Both the position numbers and the translations under genes were made by a program. Shown here piece after piece: positions 1 to 8,389 of a stretch of 64,000 bases of DNA. The stretch is from CAWGET01 sp963821715 (GTDB lineage Bacteria; Bacteroidota; Ignavibacteria; Ignavibacteriales; Melioribacteraceae). The stretch's first letter is position 1. Every line of letters begins with the position of its first letter. The notes beneath the pieces were generated by a model. That model did no database searches, was not told the DNA's origin, and was given only the letters and a program-made list of their open reading frames with translations. The stretch is from positions 62,001 to 126,000 of the forward strand of contig CAWGET010000006.1 in assembly GCA_963821715.1 (NCBI GenBank), read 5' to 3'.

Positions 1-683
1 GAATTCCCGGCAATAAAAACTTTCCAGTTTAGTTTATCTGCAATTTTTTCAAGCACAAAAATATTCTTGGCTTCATCCCAAATTCTTCCCGCCGAAAAAA
101 TTATATTCTCTTTTTTCTGCCGATAAAAATCCTCAGGATTACGTCCATTGTAAATCGTCCGCTTATTCTTCAACTTACAATAATATTTTTCTACTTCATT
201 AAGCATTGCTCCAGACGGTGCAACAACAACATCTGCTGCAGATAAACCTTCAGCAACTTCATTGCGGTATTTTCTATACTGCTCAGGAGGATTTTTGCCT
301 TGTACATTATTGAACCAGGAATAAACGCAAGAATGGGCAACAACAATTTTAGGAGATGTAAATTCATAATAACCATGGACAAAATTATTAAGATGAACAA
401 TATCCGGATTTTCAATTCTTTCAATTTGCAGCAGCCATTCTCCCGCTTCTTCAACATCTTTCCATGGATCATCCATCCATTCCAGTTGATAACCGCTTTG
501 GTAAAGTTTTAAATTCGGAATTTCTTCAATGGATCTTTTTTGATCTTCAGAAAGAGTTTTTCCCATTGTTGCAAGAACATATTCCACATTATACTTTGCC
601 ATATTTTTCATCAACTCGATGGAATAATCAAAAACTCCTCCGACTGTATCAGCGGTCATTAATATTTTTAAATTATTTCTCAA
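1..683 (-). CDS. Glycosyltransferase, GT4-like (3' end outside window)
   Basis: The minus-strand frame is open from a TTG start at 683 to the window edge, about 227 codons, so the C-terminal half is missing. The start reads MRNNLKILMTADTVGG, the usual first strand and Gly-Gly loop of GT-B family 4 glycosyltransferases. Further on, SAADVVVAPSGAML and the approach to the second Rossmann domain (IIFSAGRIWDEAKN) are also typical of GT4. The TTG start is preferred over the ATG nine codons later because GAGG lies about eight bases upstream of it and it follows the preceding stop by only two bases. It is the last visible gene of a sugar operon with two epimerases and two dehydrogenases. Family membership by motif is fairly secure; donor and acceptor are unknown. 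Confidence 0.8.
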   Translation of the reverse strand, partial: MRNNLKILMTADTVGGVFDYSIELMKNMAKYNVEYVLATMGKTLSEDQKRSIEEIPNLKLYQSGYQLEWMDDPWKDVEEAGEWLLQIERIENPDIVHLNNFVHGYYEFTSPKIVVAHSCVYSWFNNVQGKNPPEQYRKYRNEVAEGLSAADVVVAPSGAMLNEVEKYYCKLKNKRTIYNGRNPEDFYRQKKENIIFSAGRIWDEAKNIFVLEKIADKLNWKVFIAGN

Positions 684-685
684 AA

Positions 686-973
686 CTAATTTCCCTCACG
701 GGAAATAAATTTATTGAAACGGCTTTCATTACCGTCTTCTGTTTTTTCCTGGTATAAAAAAGCTAATTTGGATTTTTCAAATTGGTCGAAAAATTCATCC
801 CAGGAAACTTCTTCAAGAGTTTCCTCGCCTGAATAACCTGGGAAATCAATTCTTAAAAGTCCGGTATGTTCTCCTTCATTTACAGTTCCTTTTACGGTTG
901 AAGGTTTTCCGTTTCTTTCATCGACCCATTTTTTTATCGTGTCGTGATTTGTAGTTTTTTTAGATTCAGCCAT
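686..973 (-). CDS. Conserved 95-aa hypothetical protein
   Basis: The start MAESKKTTNHD is chosen over an upstream ATG because AAGGAGGG lies five bases before it. The protein is small, acidic and soluble, with a pattern I associate with a widespread family: DTIKKWVDERNGKP, then VKGT, LLRIDFPGY, and a C-terminal block LEEVSWDEFFDQFE followed by LAFLYQ and SRFNKF. From memory, members are often labelled '1,4-alpha-glucan branching enzyme' in databases, which cannot be right for 95 residues without a catalytic barrel. It sits between the Gfo/Idh/MocA gene (11 bases upstream) and the glycosyltransferase (3 bases downstream), so it is cotranscribed with sugar enzymes. No function can be assigned from the sequence. 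Confidence 0.85.
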   Translation of the reverse strand: MAESKKTTNHDTIKKWVDERNGKPSTVKGTVNEGEHTGLLRIDFPGYSGEETLEEVSWDEFFDQFEKSKLAFLYQEKTEDGNESRFNKFISREGN

Positions 974-983
974 TGTGCCCTCC

Positions 984-2009
984 TTAAATATTATAAAACT
1001 CATCCACTACTTTTGAAACTTTTAATACTTCTTCTACCGATTTATCAAATCCGGAAGAAACATTTAATTCTTCAGCCCACGAAATAATAGCTTTGGGACC
1101 CCATTCGTCGGGCGGAGAAACTAGAGTTTCTTTCATTCTGCCGTTCATTTTCTCCAAAACAAAATCAAAATATGATCCATTTATATTTGTAATAAATAAC
1201 GCACCTTCTGTACCGTAAAAAATGAATTTTATTATTGCGTCAACTCCGCAGGATAAATTCCAGGAGCAGGATAAATTCAAAGTTGAATTATTTTCCAATT
1301 CTATTAGTGCAGTTGCATAATCTTCAATTTGATGTTCTTGTGTAACTGTTTCGCCATGAGAGTACATTTTTCTTTCTATATTTTTTACTTCAATACCATG
1401 AAACATCCAGAAAATTAAATCGATCAAATGAATACCAAGATCAATAACACATCCTCCACCGGATTCTTCTTTCTTGTAAAACCATTCCTTTCCGGGACCG
1501 TATGCATTATGAAACACCAATTCTGTCGAAAAAACTTTTCCAATTTCACCTGACTCAATTATTTTTTTTGCTTTTTGTAAAGTCTCAAGATAACGATATG
1601 AAAAATCGACCATCAAAAGTTTATTGTTATATTTAGCAGCATCTACTGCTTTTTTAGTTTCTTGATAATTTCTGCCCAATGGTTTTTGGCAAAAGACAGA
1701 TTTACCTTTGTCCAGAGCTTTAATTGTTTGTACAGTATGAATAGAACTTGGAGTTGCAATCACAATTCCGTCTAAATCCATATTTATTAAATCCTCGTAA
1801 GAATTCAGGAGTTCTGCTTCCGGAGCAAGTTTTATTGCCTCTTCTGCCATCTCTTTTGAAGGATCAAAAACTGCCGCAGGATAAATAACGCCGGATTGAA
1901 TTAATCCTTTCATTCTATTTCTACCAATCCAGCCTGTTCCTGCAAAACCTACTTTTGGTAAATATAATTTTTTTACATTTTTATTTTTTTCTATTGGTTC
2001 AGTTATCAT
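984..2009 (-). CDS. Gfo/Idh/MocA family NAD(P)-dependent oxidoreductase
   Basis: 341 aa, normal for the family. The N-terminal Rossmann fold has the dinucleotide motif GFAGTGWIG at residues 21-29. The usual E-K-P motif appears as C-Q-K-P (107-110), keeping the catalytic lysine K109. The substrate domain carries the GGGCVIDLGIHLIDL block with the conserved D190 and H194. Members oxidise or reduce a hydroxyl of a sugar, inositol or sugar nucleotide. The start ATG lies inside the end of the upstream dehydrogenase gene (11-base overlap), which indicates translational coupling. Together with the zinc dehydrogenase it could interconvert a hydroxyl and a keto group on the sugar made by this operon; that pairing is inference. 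Substrate unknown. Confidence 0.88.
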   Translation of the reverse strand: MITEPIEKNKNVKKLYLPKVGFAGTGWIGRNRMKGLIQSGVIYPAAVFDPSKEMAEEAIKLAPEAELLNSYEDLINMDLDGIVIATPSSIHTVQTIKALDKGKSVFCQKPLGRNYQETKKAVDAAKYNNKLLMVDFSYRYLETLQKAKKIIESGEIGKVFSTELVFHNAYGPGKEWFYKKEESGGGCVIDLGIHLIDLIFWMFHGIEVKNIERKMYSHGETVTQEHQIEDYATALIELENNSTLNLSCSWNLSCGVDAIIKFIFYGTEGALFITNINGSYFDFVLEKMNGRMKETLVSPPDEWGPKAIISWAEELNVSSGFDKSVEEVLKVSKVVDEFYNI

Positions 2010-2954
2010 AAGTTATAACGGCTTTAATAAATCCTTCCGGACGATTTTCAAGATCTTTAAATGCTTCGTTGATTTTTTCTAACGGATAAAATGAATATAG
2101 TTTTTTCGGGTGCAGTTGATCATTTTGTATGGCATCAATCGCATTCTGCATTCCCTGCAAATATATTTTTTGATCTCTTTCGTGTGCATTAACTACATCA
2201 ATTCCTTTCCAATTCCAAGATTGCACATTAACTTGTCTTAATCCATCTTGATGGAATCCGGCAATTATTAATCTTCCTCTTACTTTCGTTAACTCTCCGG
2301 CTAAGTCAAGCGTCTGCTGCTTTCCTACTGCTTCGATTACTCTATCGCACATTTCTCCGTCTGTTAAATCTTTAACTTTTTCTATAACATTCCAATTTTC
2401 ATTAAGTTTAATTATTTCATCTGCGCCTGAATCTTTAGCGATTTTCAATGAATAATCTCGACGGGAAACAGCAATTACATAAGCGCCCTTATTTTTAGCT
2501 AATTCTGTTAAAAGTGCGCCAAGAAATCCAATTCCGACTATCGCAACCGTATCTCCTTTTTTTATATCGGATCTTTTTAAAATATTCATCGCACAACCCA
2601 GCGGCTCTCCCGGAAAAGGAAAATCTTTAAGGGAGGTTGGAATTCTGACAAGTTCACCTTCTTTTGCCAAGGTATATTCTTTAAACGCAGCAGGGACAAG
2701 AGAAGCAACACGATCTCCTACTTTTAGAGTGCGTACTTTTTCGCCAACAGATTCGATTATTCCATAACTTTCATGACCCGGACGCCCGGTTCTTGAGGAT
2801 AATTAAACCACTCTCTTCCCTGCCAAACAGGAATACTTGAACCGCAGACTCCGCATCCTTCAAGACGAATTTTTACTTCGTTATTTTCCGGTGCAGGCAG
2901 ATTGGTTTCTTTAATATTGAACTTCTTTGGTTCTGTGAGAACTGCACTTTTCAT
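1999..2954 (-). pseudogene. Zinc-dependent MDR alcohol dehydrogenase, single frameshift
   Basis: Two frames together make one medium-chain dehydrogenase. The N-terminal part (2954 to about 2783) has GCGVCG with the catalytic-zinc cysteine near residue 37. In the next frame the reading continues as PGHESYGIIESVG (the zinc His-Glu pair), then VGDRVASLVP, and reaches the Rossmann motif GIGFLGALL. The shift lies at about 2782-2783, where two bases instead of three separate the GGC and CCG codons; restoring one base gives EPGxPGHE. The rest looks undamaged, so this is either a recent one-base deletion or a sequencing error. The stop-start overlap with the fusion gene upstream is TAATG. Function, if intact: NAD(P)-linked oxidation of a sugar or polyol alcohol. 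Confidence 0.85.
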
Positions 2955-4990
2955 TATTCAACCAATATTTTTTCTGAATCAAATGATCTATTTTTAATAA
3001 GCCAGTTTGATAAAAGGTTTACACCTTCTTCCACCTTAACTTTTGGATTCCATCCTGTGGCATTTTTGAATTTTCTTGTATCAGATACGTAATATTTCTG
3101 ATCTCCGATTCTCCATTTATCAAACTTGACATTAAAGTTTGTGTCTATTTGGTTTTTAATTAAATCCAATATTTCGATAAGACTAACAGTATTTGCAACA
3201 CCTCCGCCAATATTAAAAGCTGTACCTTTAATTTTATCAATGTTATCTTTTGCCAGAATAAAAGCATCCACAAGATCCTGCACAAATAGAATATCTCTTA
3301 CCTGTTTTCCGTCGCCGAAAATTGTAATATCTTTTCCTTCTAAGGCTCTAATCAAGAAGTGAGCTACCCATCCCTGATCTTCAGTTCCAAACTGATGAGG
3401 ACCATAAATGCAGCTCATCCTGAATACTGCAGTAGGAATATCAAATGATCTGCAGTAGTCCAGCACATATTGATCTGCCGCTCCTTTTGAACATCCGTAG
3501 GGACTGTGGAAATCGAGATTTCTATTTTCTGAGATTCCATTGAAAAACAATTCTTTCTCTGTTGGATAATATCTAGAAAGATTTTCTGTTAAAGTAATAT
3601 CATTGAGCCCGCCGTAAACTTTATTTGTCGATGTGAAAATCAATGGGATTTTGTTGCCGCTCGTACGAATAGCTTCAAGAATATTTATAATTCCCTGCAC
3701 ATTTATGTCAAAATCTGTACGCGGATCGACAAGACTTGTAGTAACAGCAACCTGTGCTGCAAAATTATAAACAGCTTTCACATTTTTAACTGCATCTGCA
3801 ATAAGATATTTATTTCTTACATCCCCTATTTCTACATCAATTAAATGTCCGTGTTTATTAACAAGCCATTCTAAATTTTGTTCAACACCGGGACGAGAAA
3901 GATTATCGAGTACTTTTACTTTTGTTCCATTGGATAAAAATCTATCGGATAAATTAGTACCAATAAAACCAGCGCCTCCTACTATCAAAATTGGTCTATC
4001 TCCATTGGTGCTAATTTTATTATGATTACCCTTCTCTTTATTTTTCTTCATAAGTCTCTTTTCGAAATGAGCCATATTTTTAACACCTTCTATACCGGAT
4101 TTTTCCCAAATTCTGTATAAAAGTTTGGGATTACCATCCGCTTTTTTCAAACCAAAATGATAATGTCTTTCATCTTCGTGAAATCCATCCTGGTGTGATA
4201 ATTCAGGATGAAGATCTTGAGCCGAATACCAATAAATACGATCAACAGGAGCTTCTATTAATTTTACAAATTCCTGCATTTGTTTATGTTCATCGTGAAG
4301 CCAGGTAGAATAACCTGCCTCCGTTATCCATATTTCTTTTTCAAGATTAAAATCATTTAATATTTTCTTTACTTTATTGACATTAACGCTCCAATCCTCC
4401 CAATCGAATTCCCAGGTTCCGGGAAAACCGTGGATTGAAACAGCGTCAATATTTTCCAGTACATTTCTTTCAGCCATTAAACGAAGCCAGTTTGGATCAG
4501 TCGGAGCCATTCCTCCAAGCACTGTTTTTTTGTTTAGTTGTTTCGTCCAATAAGCTGCGTCTACAATCATCTCTGAAAAGATATTCCACTCCGGATCTAT
4601 GCGCCAATCCCAATCATTTATGTTGTTCGGTTCATTCCATAATTCAATCCATTTAAAATGTTTATCGTATCGTTTGATAATGAAATCAAGAAAATCCGCA
4701 TAATCTTTGGGGTTTTTTGGCGGCGAAGAAGTTTTATATTCTATACCGAGTGACGGTGGAGTATAAGTAAAAACGGGAAGTATTTCGAAACCGGAAGAAA
4801 TTTTTGGTATAAGCCAATCGTACCATTTTTCTCCCTGAGGTGTGTGCCAATCTGCCCAGGAAAAACCAGTTCTGAAATGTTTAACATCTATTTCTTTAAG
4901 ACTATTTAAAACTTCTTTAACACGTTCATATTCTCCCGGGCGAAACCATTCGAGGATTCCTACTTTAGGATTTCTTTCTATACTTTTCAT
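2954..4990 (-). CDS. Fusion: clan GH-A glycosidase-like domain + NAD-dependent sugar epimerase
   Basis: 678 aa with two full enzymes in one chain. Residues 1-300 are a TIM-barrel glycosidase-like domain (GH39/GH5 style): LWNEPNN puts the acid/base at E120 and WITEAGYS the nucleophile at E224. A Lys-rich linker (about 305-332) leads to an extended SDR: GGAGFIG at 338-344, the TSTNKVYG block at 453-460 and the YxxxK pair Y498/K502. The text around CIYGPHQFGTEDQGWVAHF most resembles CDP-tyvelose/paratose 2-epimerases. No signal peptide, so it is cytoplasmic, which is unusual for a glycosidase. The frame is continuous, so the fusion is not an artefact of a visible shift. It overlaps the upstream epimerase by ATGA. 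Both active sites look complete; the glycan is unknown. Confidence 0.85.
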   Translation of the reverse strand: MKSIERNPKVGILEWFRPGEYERVKEVLNSLKEIDVKHFRTGFSWADWHTPQGEKWYDWLIPKISSGFEILPVFTYTPPSLGIEYKTSSPPKNPKDYADFLDFIIKRYDKHFKWIELWNEPNNINDWDWRIDPEWNIFSEMIVDAAYWTKQLNKKTVLGGMAPTDPNWLRLMAERNVLENIDAVSIHGFPGTWEFDWEDWSVNVNKVKKILNDFNLEKEIWITEAGYSTWLHDEHKQMQEFVKLIEAPVDRIYWYSAQDLHPELSHQDGFHEDERHYHFGLKKADGNPKLLYRIWEKSGIEGVKNMAHFEKRLMKKNKEKGNHNKISTNGDRPILIVGGAGFIGTNLSDRFLSNGTKVKVLDNLSRPGVEQNLEWLVNKHGHLIDVEIGDVRNKYLIADAVKNVKAVYNFAAQVAVTTSLVDPRTDFDINVQGIINILEAIRTSGNKIPLIFTSTNKVYGGLNDITLTENLSRYYPTEKELFFNGISENRNLDFHSPYGCSKGAADQYVLDYCRSFDIPTAVFRMSCIYGPHQFGTEDQGWVAHFLIRALEGKDITIFGDGKQVRDILFVQDLVDAFILAKDNIDKIKGTAFNIGGGVANTVSLIEILDLIKNQIDTNFNVKFDKWRIGDQKYYVSDTRKFKNATGWNPKVKVEEGVNLLSNWLIKNRSFDSEKILVE

Positions 4991-6096
4991 ATTGTTAATC
5001 CTCTTTTATTTAATTCCATATTTGCAGATTCTGCTTTGTCTTCAGCCATTTGGTTTTTCAGCCATCTAGCTAAATCTTTTAATCCGTTTTCTAAAGTAAC
5101 CTGAGGAGAAAATCCAATTACTTTTTTTGCTCGTGAAATATCTGAAAAACAATGTCGGATATCTCCGACACGATATTTTCCTTGAATAATTGGTTTTACA
5201 TCTTGCTTATCAAGAACCGACGCAAGAAGGTCTGCGATTTCTTTTATTGTATACGCATTTCCGCTGCCAATATTTAATACTTCATCCGAAACATCTTTTT
5301 CCAACGCCAATCTGCAGGCAGAAGCTATATCGTAAACCGAAACAAAATCTCTTTTCTGATTTCCATCTTCATAAATAATAGGAGGGTTATTGTTAAGAAA
5401 ACGTGAGGCAAAAATTGCTAAAACTCCTGTGTATGGATTAGATAATGCCTGACGCGGACCATAAACATTAAAAAATCTTAATGCTACAGTGGGAATATTA
5501 TATGTTTTTCCAATCATCAGACACATTTTTTCCTGATCGAATTTTGACAAAGCATAAATAGATGAGAGATCGGGAGATTTATTTTCCGATGTTGGTTCTG
5601 GAATTAAGTTGTTGCCTTCTTTATCATTTAATTCCCATATTCCTTTCTTAAGATCTTCTAAAGATCGCTTGTGGAATTTACCATTGCTGCCGTTCATACT
5701 TCTATAAGCACCTTCTCCGTAAACACTCATACTTGAGGCGACAATCAGCTTTTCAACAGGATTTTTGATTAATTCTTCCAACAAAACAGCTGTACCAATA
5801 TTATTTGTGCTGGTATAATTTTCTATTTCATACATGCTCTGTCCAACTCCTACAGCTGCCGCTAGATGAAATACCGCATCAATATTGTCCAAGGATTTTT
5901 TCAAAATTTCTCTATCTCTAACATCACCCTTAATGAACTCTACCTTCTTATTTAAATACTCAGGAGGATCTGATGTATTGCCATGAACCTGTGGATTTAA
6001 ATTATCCAATACTCTAACTGAATAATCCTTAGTGATTAGTTCATCGGCTAAATGTGAACCGATAAAACCCGCACCGCCTGTTATAAGAATATTCAT
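4987..6096 (-). CDS. NAD-dependent epimerase/dehydratase, dTDP-L-rhamnose 4-epimerase-like
   Basis: 369 aa from the ATG at 6096, chosen because AGGAGA precedes it by eight bases and MNILITGGAGFIG is the proper start of the fold; an upstream ATG would add 25 residues without family character. Cofactor glycines are at 7-13, the catalytic serine region SSMSVYG at 121-127, and Y181/K185 form the YxxxK pair. The segment NQKRDFVSVYDIA and the long insertion before the catalytic tyrosine recall dTDP-L-rhamnose 4-epimerases. As the first gene of the operon running leftward to position 1, it probably supplies or modifies a nucleotide sugar. The last codons mention no membrane segment; cytoplasmic. Exact substrate is inferred only. 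Confidence 0.85.
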   Translation of the reverse strand: MNILITGGAGFIGSHLADELITKDYSVRVLDNLNPQVHGNTSDPPEYLNKKVEFIKGDVRDREILKKSLDNIDAVFHLAAAVGVGQSMYEIENYTSTNNIGTAVLLEELIKNPVEKLIVASSMSVYGEGAYRSMNGSNGKFHKRSLEDLKKGIWELNDKEGNNLIPEPTSENKSPDLSSIYALSKFDQEKMCLMIGKTYNIPTVALRFFNVYGPRQALSNPYTGVLAIFASRFLNNNPPIIYEDGNQKRDFVSVYDIASACRLALEKDVSDEVLNIGSGNAYTIKEIADLLASVLDKQDVKPIIQGKYRVGDIRHCFSDISRAKKVIGFSPQVTLENGLKDLARWLKNQMAEDKAESANMELNKRGLTI

Positions 6097-6329
6097 AACA
6101 GTCTCTCCTAAATAAAATTTTCGATAAAATTTGATGAATAACGGTATTCTAACCGTTACTGCCCTCATCATTACTGCAACAGCAGGAACATATTATTATA
6201 AAGAAATTATATTAAAATTCAAACTATTTATTGAAAGATAAATTTTTTTTAAAATTTGATTCCACTAATAATAGATCAGGAATATATGTTTTCGGAATGA
6301 TTATTTTTTTTGACAGTCAAATCATTTTT

Positions 6330-6357
6330 TGAAAAGAAAATTTTTCTTCATATAATG
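6330..6357 (+). promoter_or_regulatory. Candidate sigma-70-type promoter for the 57-aa gene
   Basis: TTGAAA at 6330-6335 and TATAAT at 6352-6357 are separated by 16 bases, about 27 bases upstream of the start codon at 6384. The surroundings are very AT-rich, so chance matches are likely; a TTGACA at 6311 is too far from the -10 to pair with it. Confidence 0.45.
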
Positions 6358-6383
6358 ATATAAACATTTAGAAAGGAATATAT

Positions 6384-6557
6384 ATGATTCAGGATACCGG
6401 GAGAAGAAAGACAAATACTTGGATTTGGATAATCGCGATTTTGGCTGCTATTGTGATTATTGGGTTTATTTTAATGGTTGGCAATACACAAGATGGTGAA
6501 AGAGAAATCCCGGATGTATCGAAGCGAATTGAAATGACAAATAATTTTACCGGTTAA
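6384..6557 (+). CDS. 57-aa single-pass membrane protein, unknown
   Basis: The ATG is preceded by AAAGGAATATAT, an acceptable ribosome site, and the frame runs 57 codons to TAA. It starts MIQDTGRRKTNTWIWIIA: a short polar, positively charged N-terminus, then one strongly hydrophobic segment (about residues 13-31), then an acidic/polar tail of about 26 residues ending in NNFTG. By the positive-inside rule the tail should face the periplasm. It is a lone plus-strand gene between two minus-strand operons, with its own candidate promoter. I do not recognise the family. The charge pattern and the ribosome site argue for a real gene over chance. Confidence 0.6.
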   Translation: MIQDTGRRKTNTWIWIIAILAAIVIIGFILMVGNTQDGEREIPDVSKRIEMTNNFTG

Positions 6558-6613
6558 AAAAGTTAACTGAAAATTCGATAATAATCATATTACCGAAGTT
6601 TAACTGCAGCTCA

Positions 6614-7342
6614 CTACAATCCGCTAATCTCCAAAATTTTCAAGGCATTCTTCGGCGCATAACCGCTGTCGTCGTTATCAAAATAACAATAAACGTCTTT
6701 CCCCTCTTTCATCCAGCCTTGAAAGAGTTCGTTCCACTTTTCCAACGCTTCCGTAGAATAACTTCCTTTATATTTTCCGTGGGGACCATGAAGGCGAACG
6801 TAAATAAAATCGGCTGTAACAATATTAGGAGTTTGCACATCACCCAGTTCATAGATACAGAATGCAGCGTTATGTTTTTTCATTAAATCGTAAGCTTCGT
6901 CGTTCCACCATTCTTTATTTCGAAATTCTAATGTGTATCTGTGTTTTTTAGGAAGCCCTTTGAGAAAAGCTTCCAAAACGTCTTTATGGAATTTGTAGTT
7001 TGGAGGAAGTTGAAATAAAATGGGTCCGAGTTTTTTCTTTAATGCCGAAGCAGTTTCCAAAAATTCATCAACTTTTTTCAAATCCTTTAAATATGTGTAA
7101 TGTGTAATTGCTCTATTAGCTTTAACAGCAAAGAGAAAATTTTCGGGAGTTGAATCTTTCCATTTTTTAAATGTCTTTTCTTCGGGAATTCTATAAAACG
7201 AATTGTTCAACTCCACCGTATCAAATTTGGAATAATAATATTCGAGCCATTCTTTCTGTTTTAATCCTTCGGGATAAAAATTTTCTTTCCAATGTTTATA
7301 ATTCCAACCGGAAGTGCCTACGAAAAGTTTTCCTTTTTTCAT
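6614..7342 (-). CDS. DUF72 family protein (YecE-like)
   Basis: 242 aa, matching the family length. It begins with the hallmark VGTSGWNYKHW and continues with FYPEGLKQKEWLEYY, the TVELNNSFYRIP block, FAVKANRAITH, and YTLEFRNKEWW, all family signatures of this TIM-barrel fold. The C-terminal YCYFDNDDSGYAPKNAL is also diagnostic. No confirmed reaction is known for the family; the barrel resembles metal-dependent isomerases or endonucleases. It ends 57 bases from the small plus-strand gene and starts just beyond the end of the ABC ATPase gene (2-base gap), so it probably belongs to the ABC transporter transcript. Confidence 0.92.
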   Translation of the reverse strand: MKKGKLFVGTSGWNYKHWKENFYPEGLKQKEWLEYYYSKFDTVELNNSFYRIPEEKTFKKWKDSTPENFLFAVKANRAITHYTYLKDLKKVDEFLETASALKKKLGPILFQLPPNYKFHKDVLEAFLKGLPKKHRYTLEFRNKEWWNDEAYDLMKKHNAAFCIYELGDVQTPNIVTADFIYVRLHGPHGKYKGSYSTEALEKWNELFQGWMKEGKDVYCYFDNDDSGYAPKNALKILEISGL

Positions 7343-7344
7343 TA

Positions 7345-8389
7345 CTATATCCTTTCACCAGTTTCATTATCAAACTTGTATAAATTTTCTTCAGAAAATA
7401 ATAATCCAACTTCATCATTCTCATTAAAATTCTGATTCCTATCTGCCTTAGCTAAAATTTCGATTCCTCTGTAATCTAAATATATCAGGGACTCGCTTCC
7501 TACAGGTCCTACCATTTTTATTTTACCGGTAAGATCGCTTTCTTCTTTATTCACAAGATTAACATCTTCCGGCCTTATCCCGTATTGGATAATTTCCTCC
7601 GCTTCCGCTTCCCGAATTTATCCGAGGGAATAATATTTATAGGCGGCGAACCGATAAATTTTGCTACAAAAAGATTTACCGGGTTATAATAAATTTCTTT
7701 TGGTGGAGCGATCTGCTGAACCGTTCCTTCTTTTAACACAGCTATGTTATCTCCAAGCGACATCGCTTCAACCTGATCGTGCGTTACGTAAATTGTTGTC
7801 AGGTTCAATTCTCTTTGTATCTGTTTCAATTCGCTCCGCATAGAGATACGAAGCATTGCGTCGAGATTAGAAAGCGGTTCGTCGAGCAGCAAGAACATTC
7901 GGCTCGCGCACTATCGCTCTGCCGAGAGCAACGCGCTGTCTTTGTCCGCCGCTCATCTCTGCAGGTTTTGCGTTCAATATTTTTGTTATTTCCAAAATGC
8001 CGGCGGCTCGTTTCACTTTTGCATCGATCTTACTTTTATCCATTTTCGCTATCCTTAATGGAAACGCTATGTTTTCGTAAGTAGTTAAATGCGGATAGAG
8101 CGCGTAACTTTGAAAAACCATCGCGACATCCCTCTCCTTCGGTGACAGAAAAATTTTCTTTTCGGTAGATACAACCGCCTTCTCGTTAAAATATATTTCG
8201 CCTTCGCTAGGATTTTCAATACCGGCAAGAATATTCAGAAGTGTTGATTTACCGCACCCGCTCGGTCCGAGTAGAACAAAAAATTTGCCCGGCTCGATCT
8301 CAAAACTGATATCTTTTAACGCGTGTACTTTTCCGCGCTTTAAGCGTAAAGAAATTCTTTTTAATATTTTTGATTTTTACTTCTGTCAT
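7345..8389 (-). pseudogene. Sugar ABC transporter ATPase (MalK/UgpC family), three frameshifts
   Basis: All parts of a MalK-type ATPase are present but in shifting frames. The N-terminus MTEVKIKNIKKNF starts at 8389, overlapping the permease stop by four bases. After a shift near 8340-8350 come the Walker A GPSGCGKST, the Q-loop VFQSYALYPHLTTYENIAF and the signature SGGQRQRVALGRA. A second shift near 7890 separates REPNV from LLDEPLSNLDA (Walker B). A third near 7607 separates IGSPPINIIPSDKFGK from EEIIQYGIRPEDVNL and the TOBE domain ending at 7345. Each shift is one base. Motifs are intact, so decay is recent or the errors are technical. If functional it would energise the adjacent permease pair. 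Confidence 0.85.

Noticed and set aside
7590..8350. Phase variation in the ABC ATPase gene
   Set aside because: The shifts are not in long homopolymers or tandem repeats; three separate events do not look like a switch.
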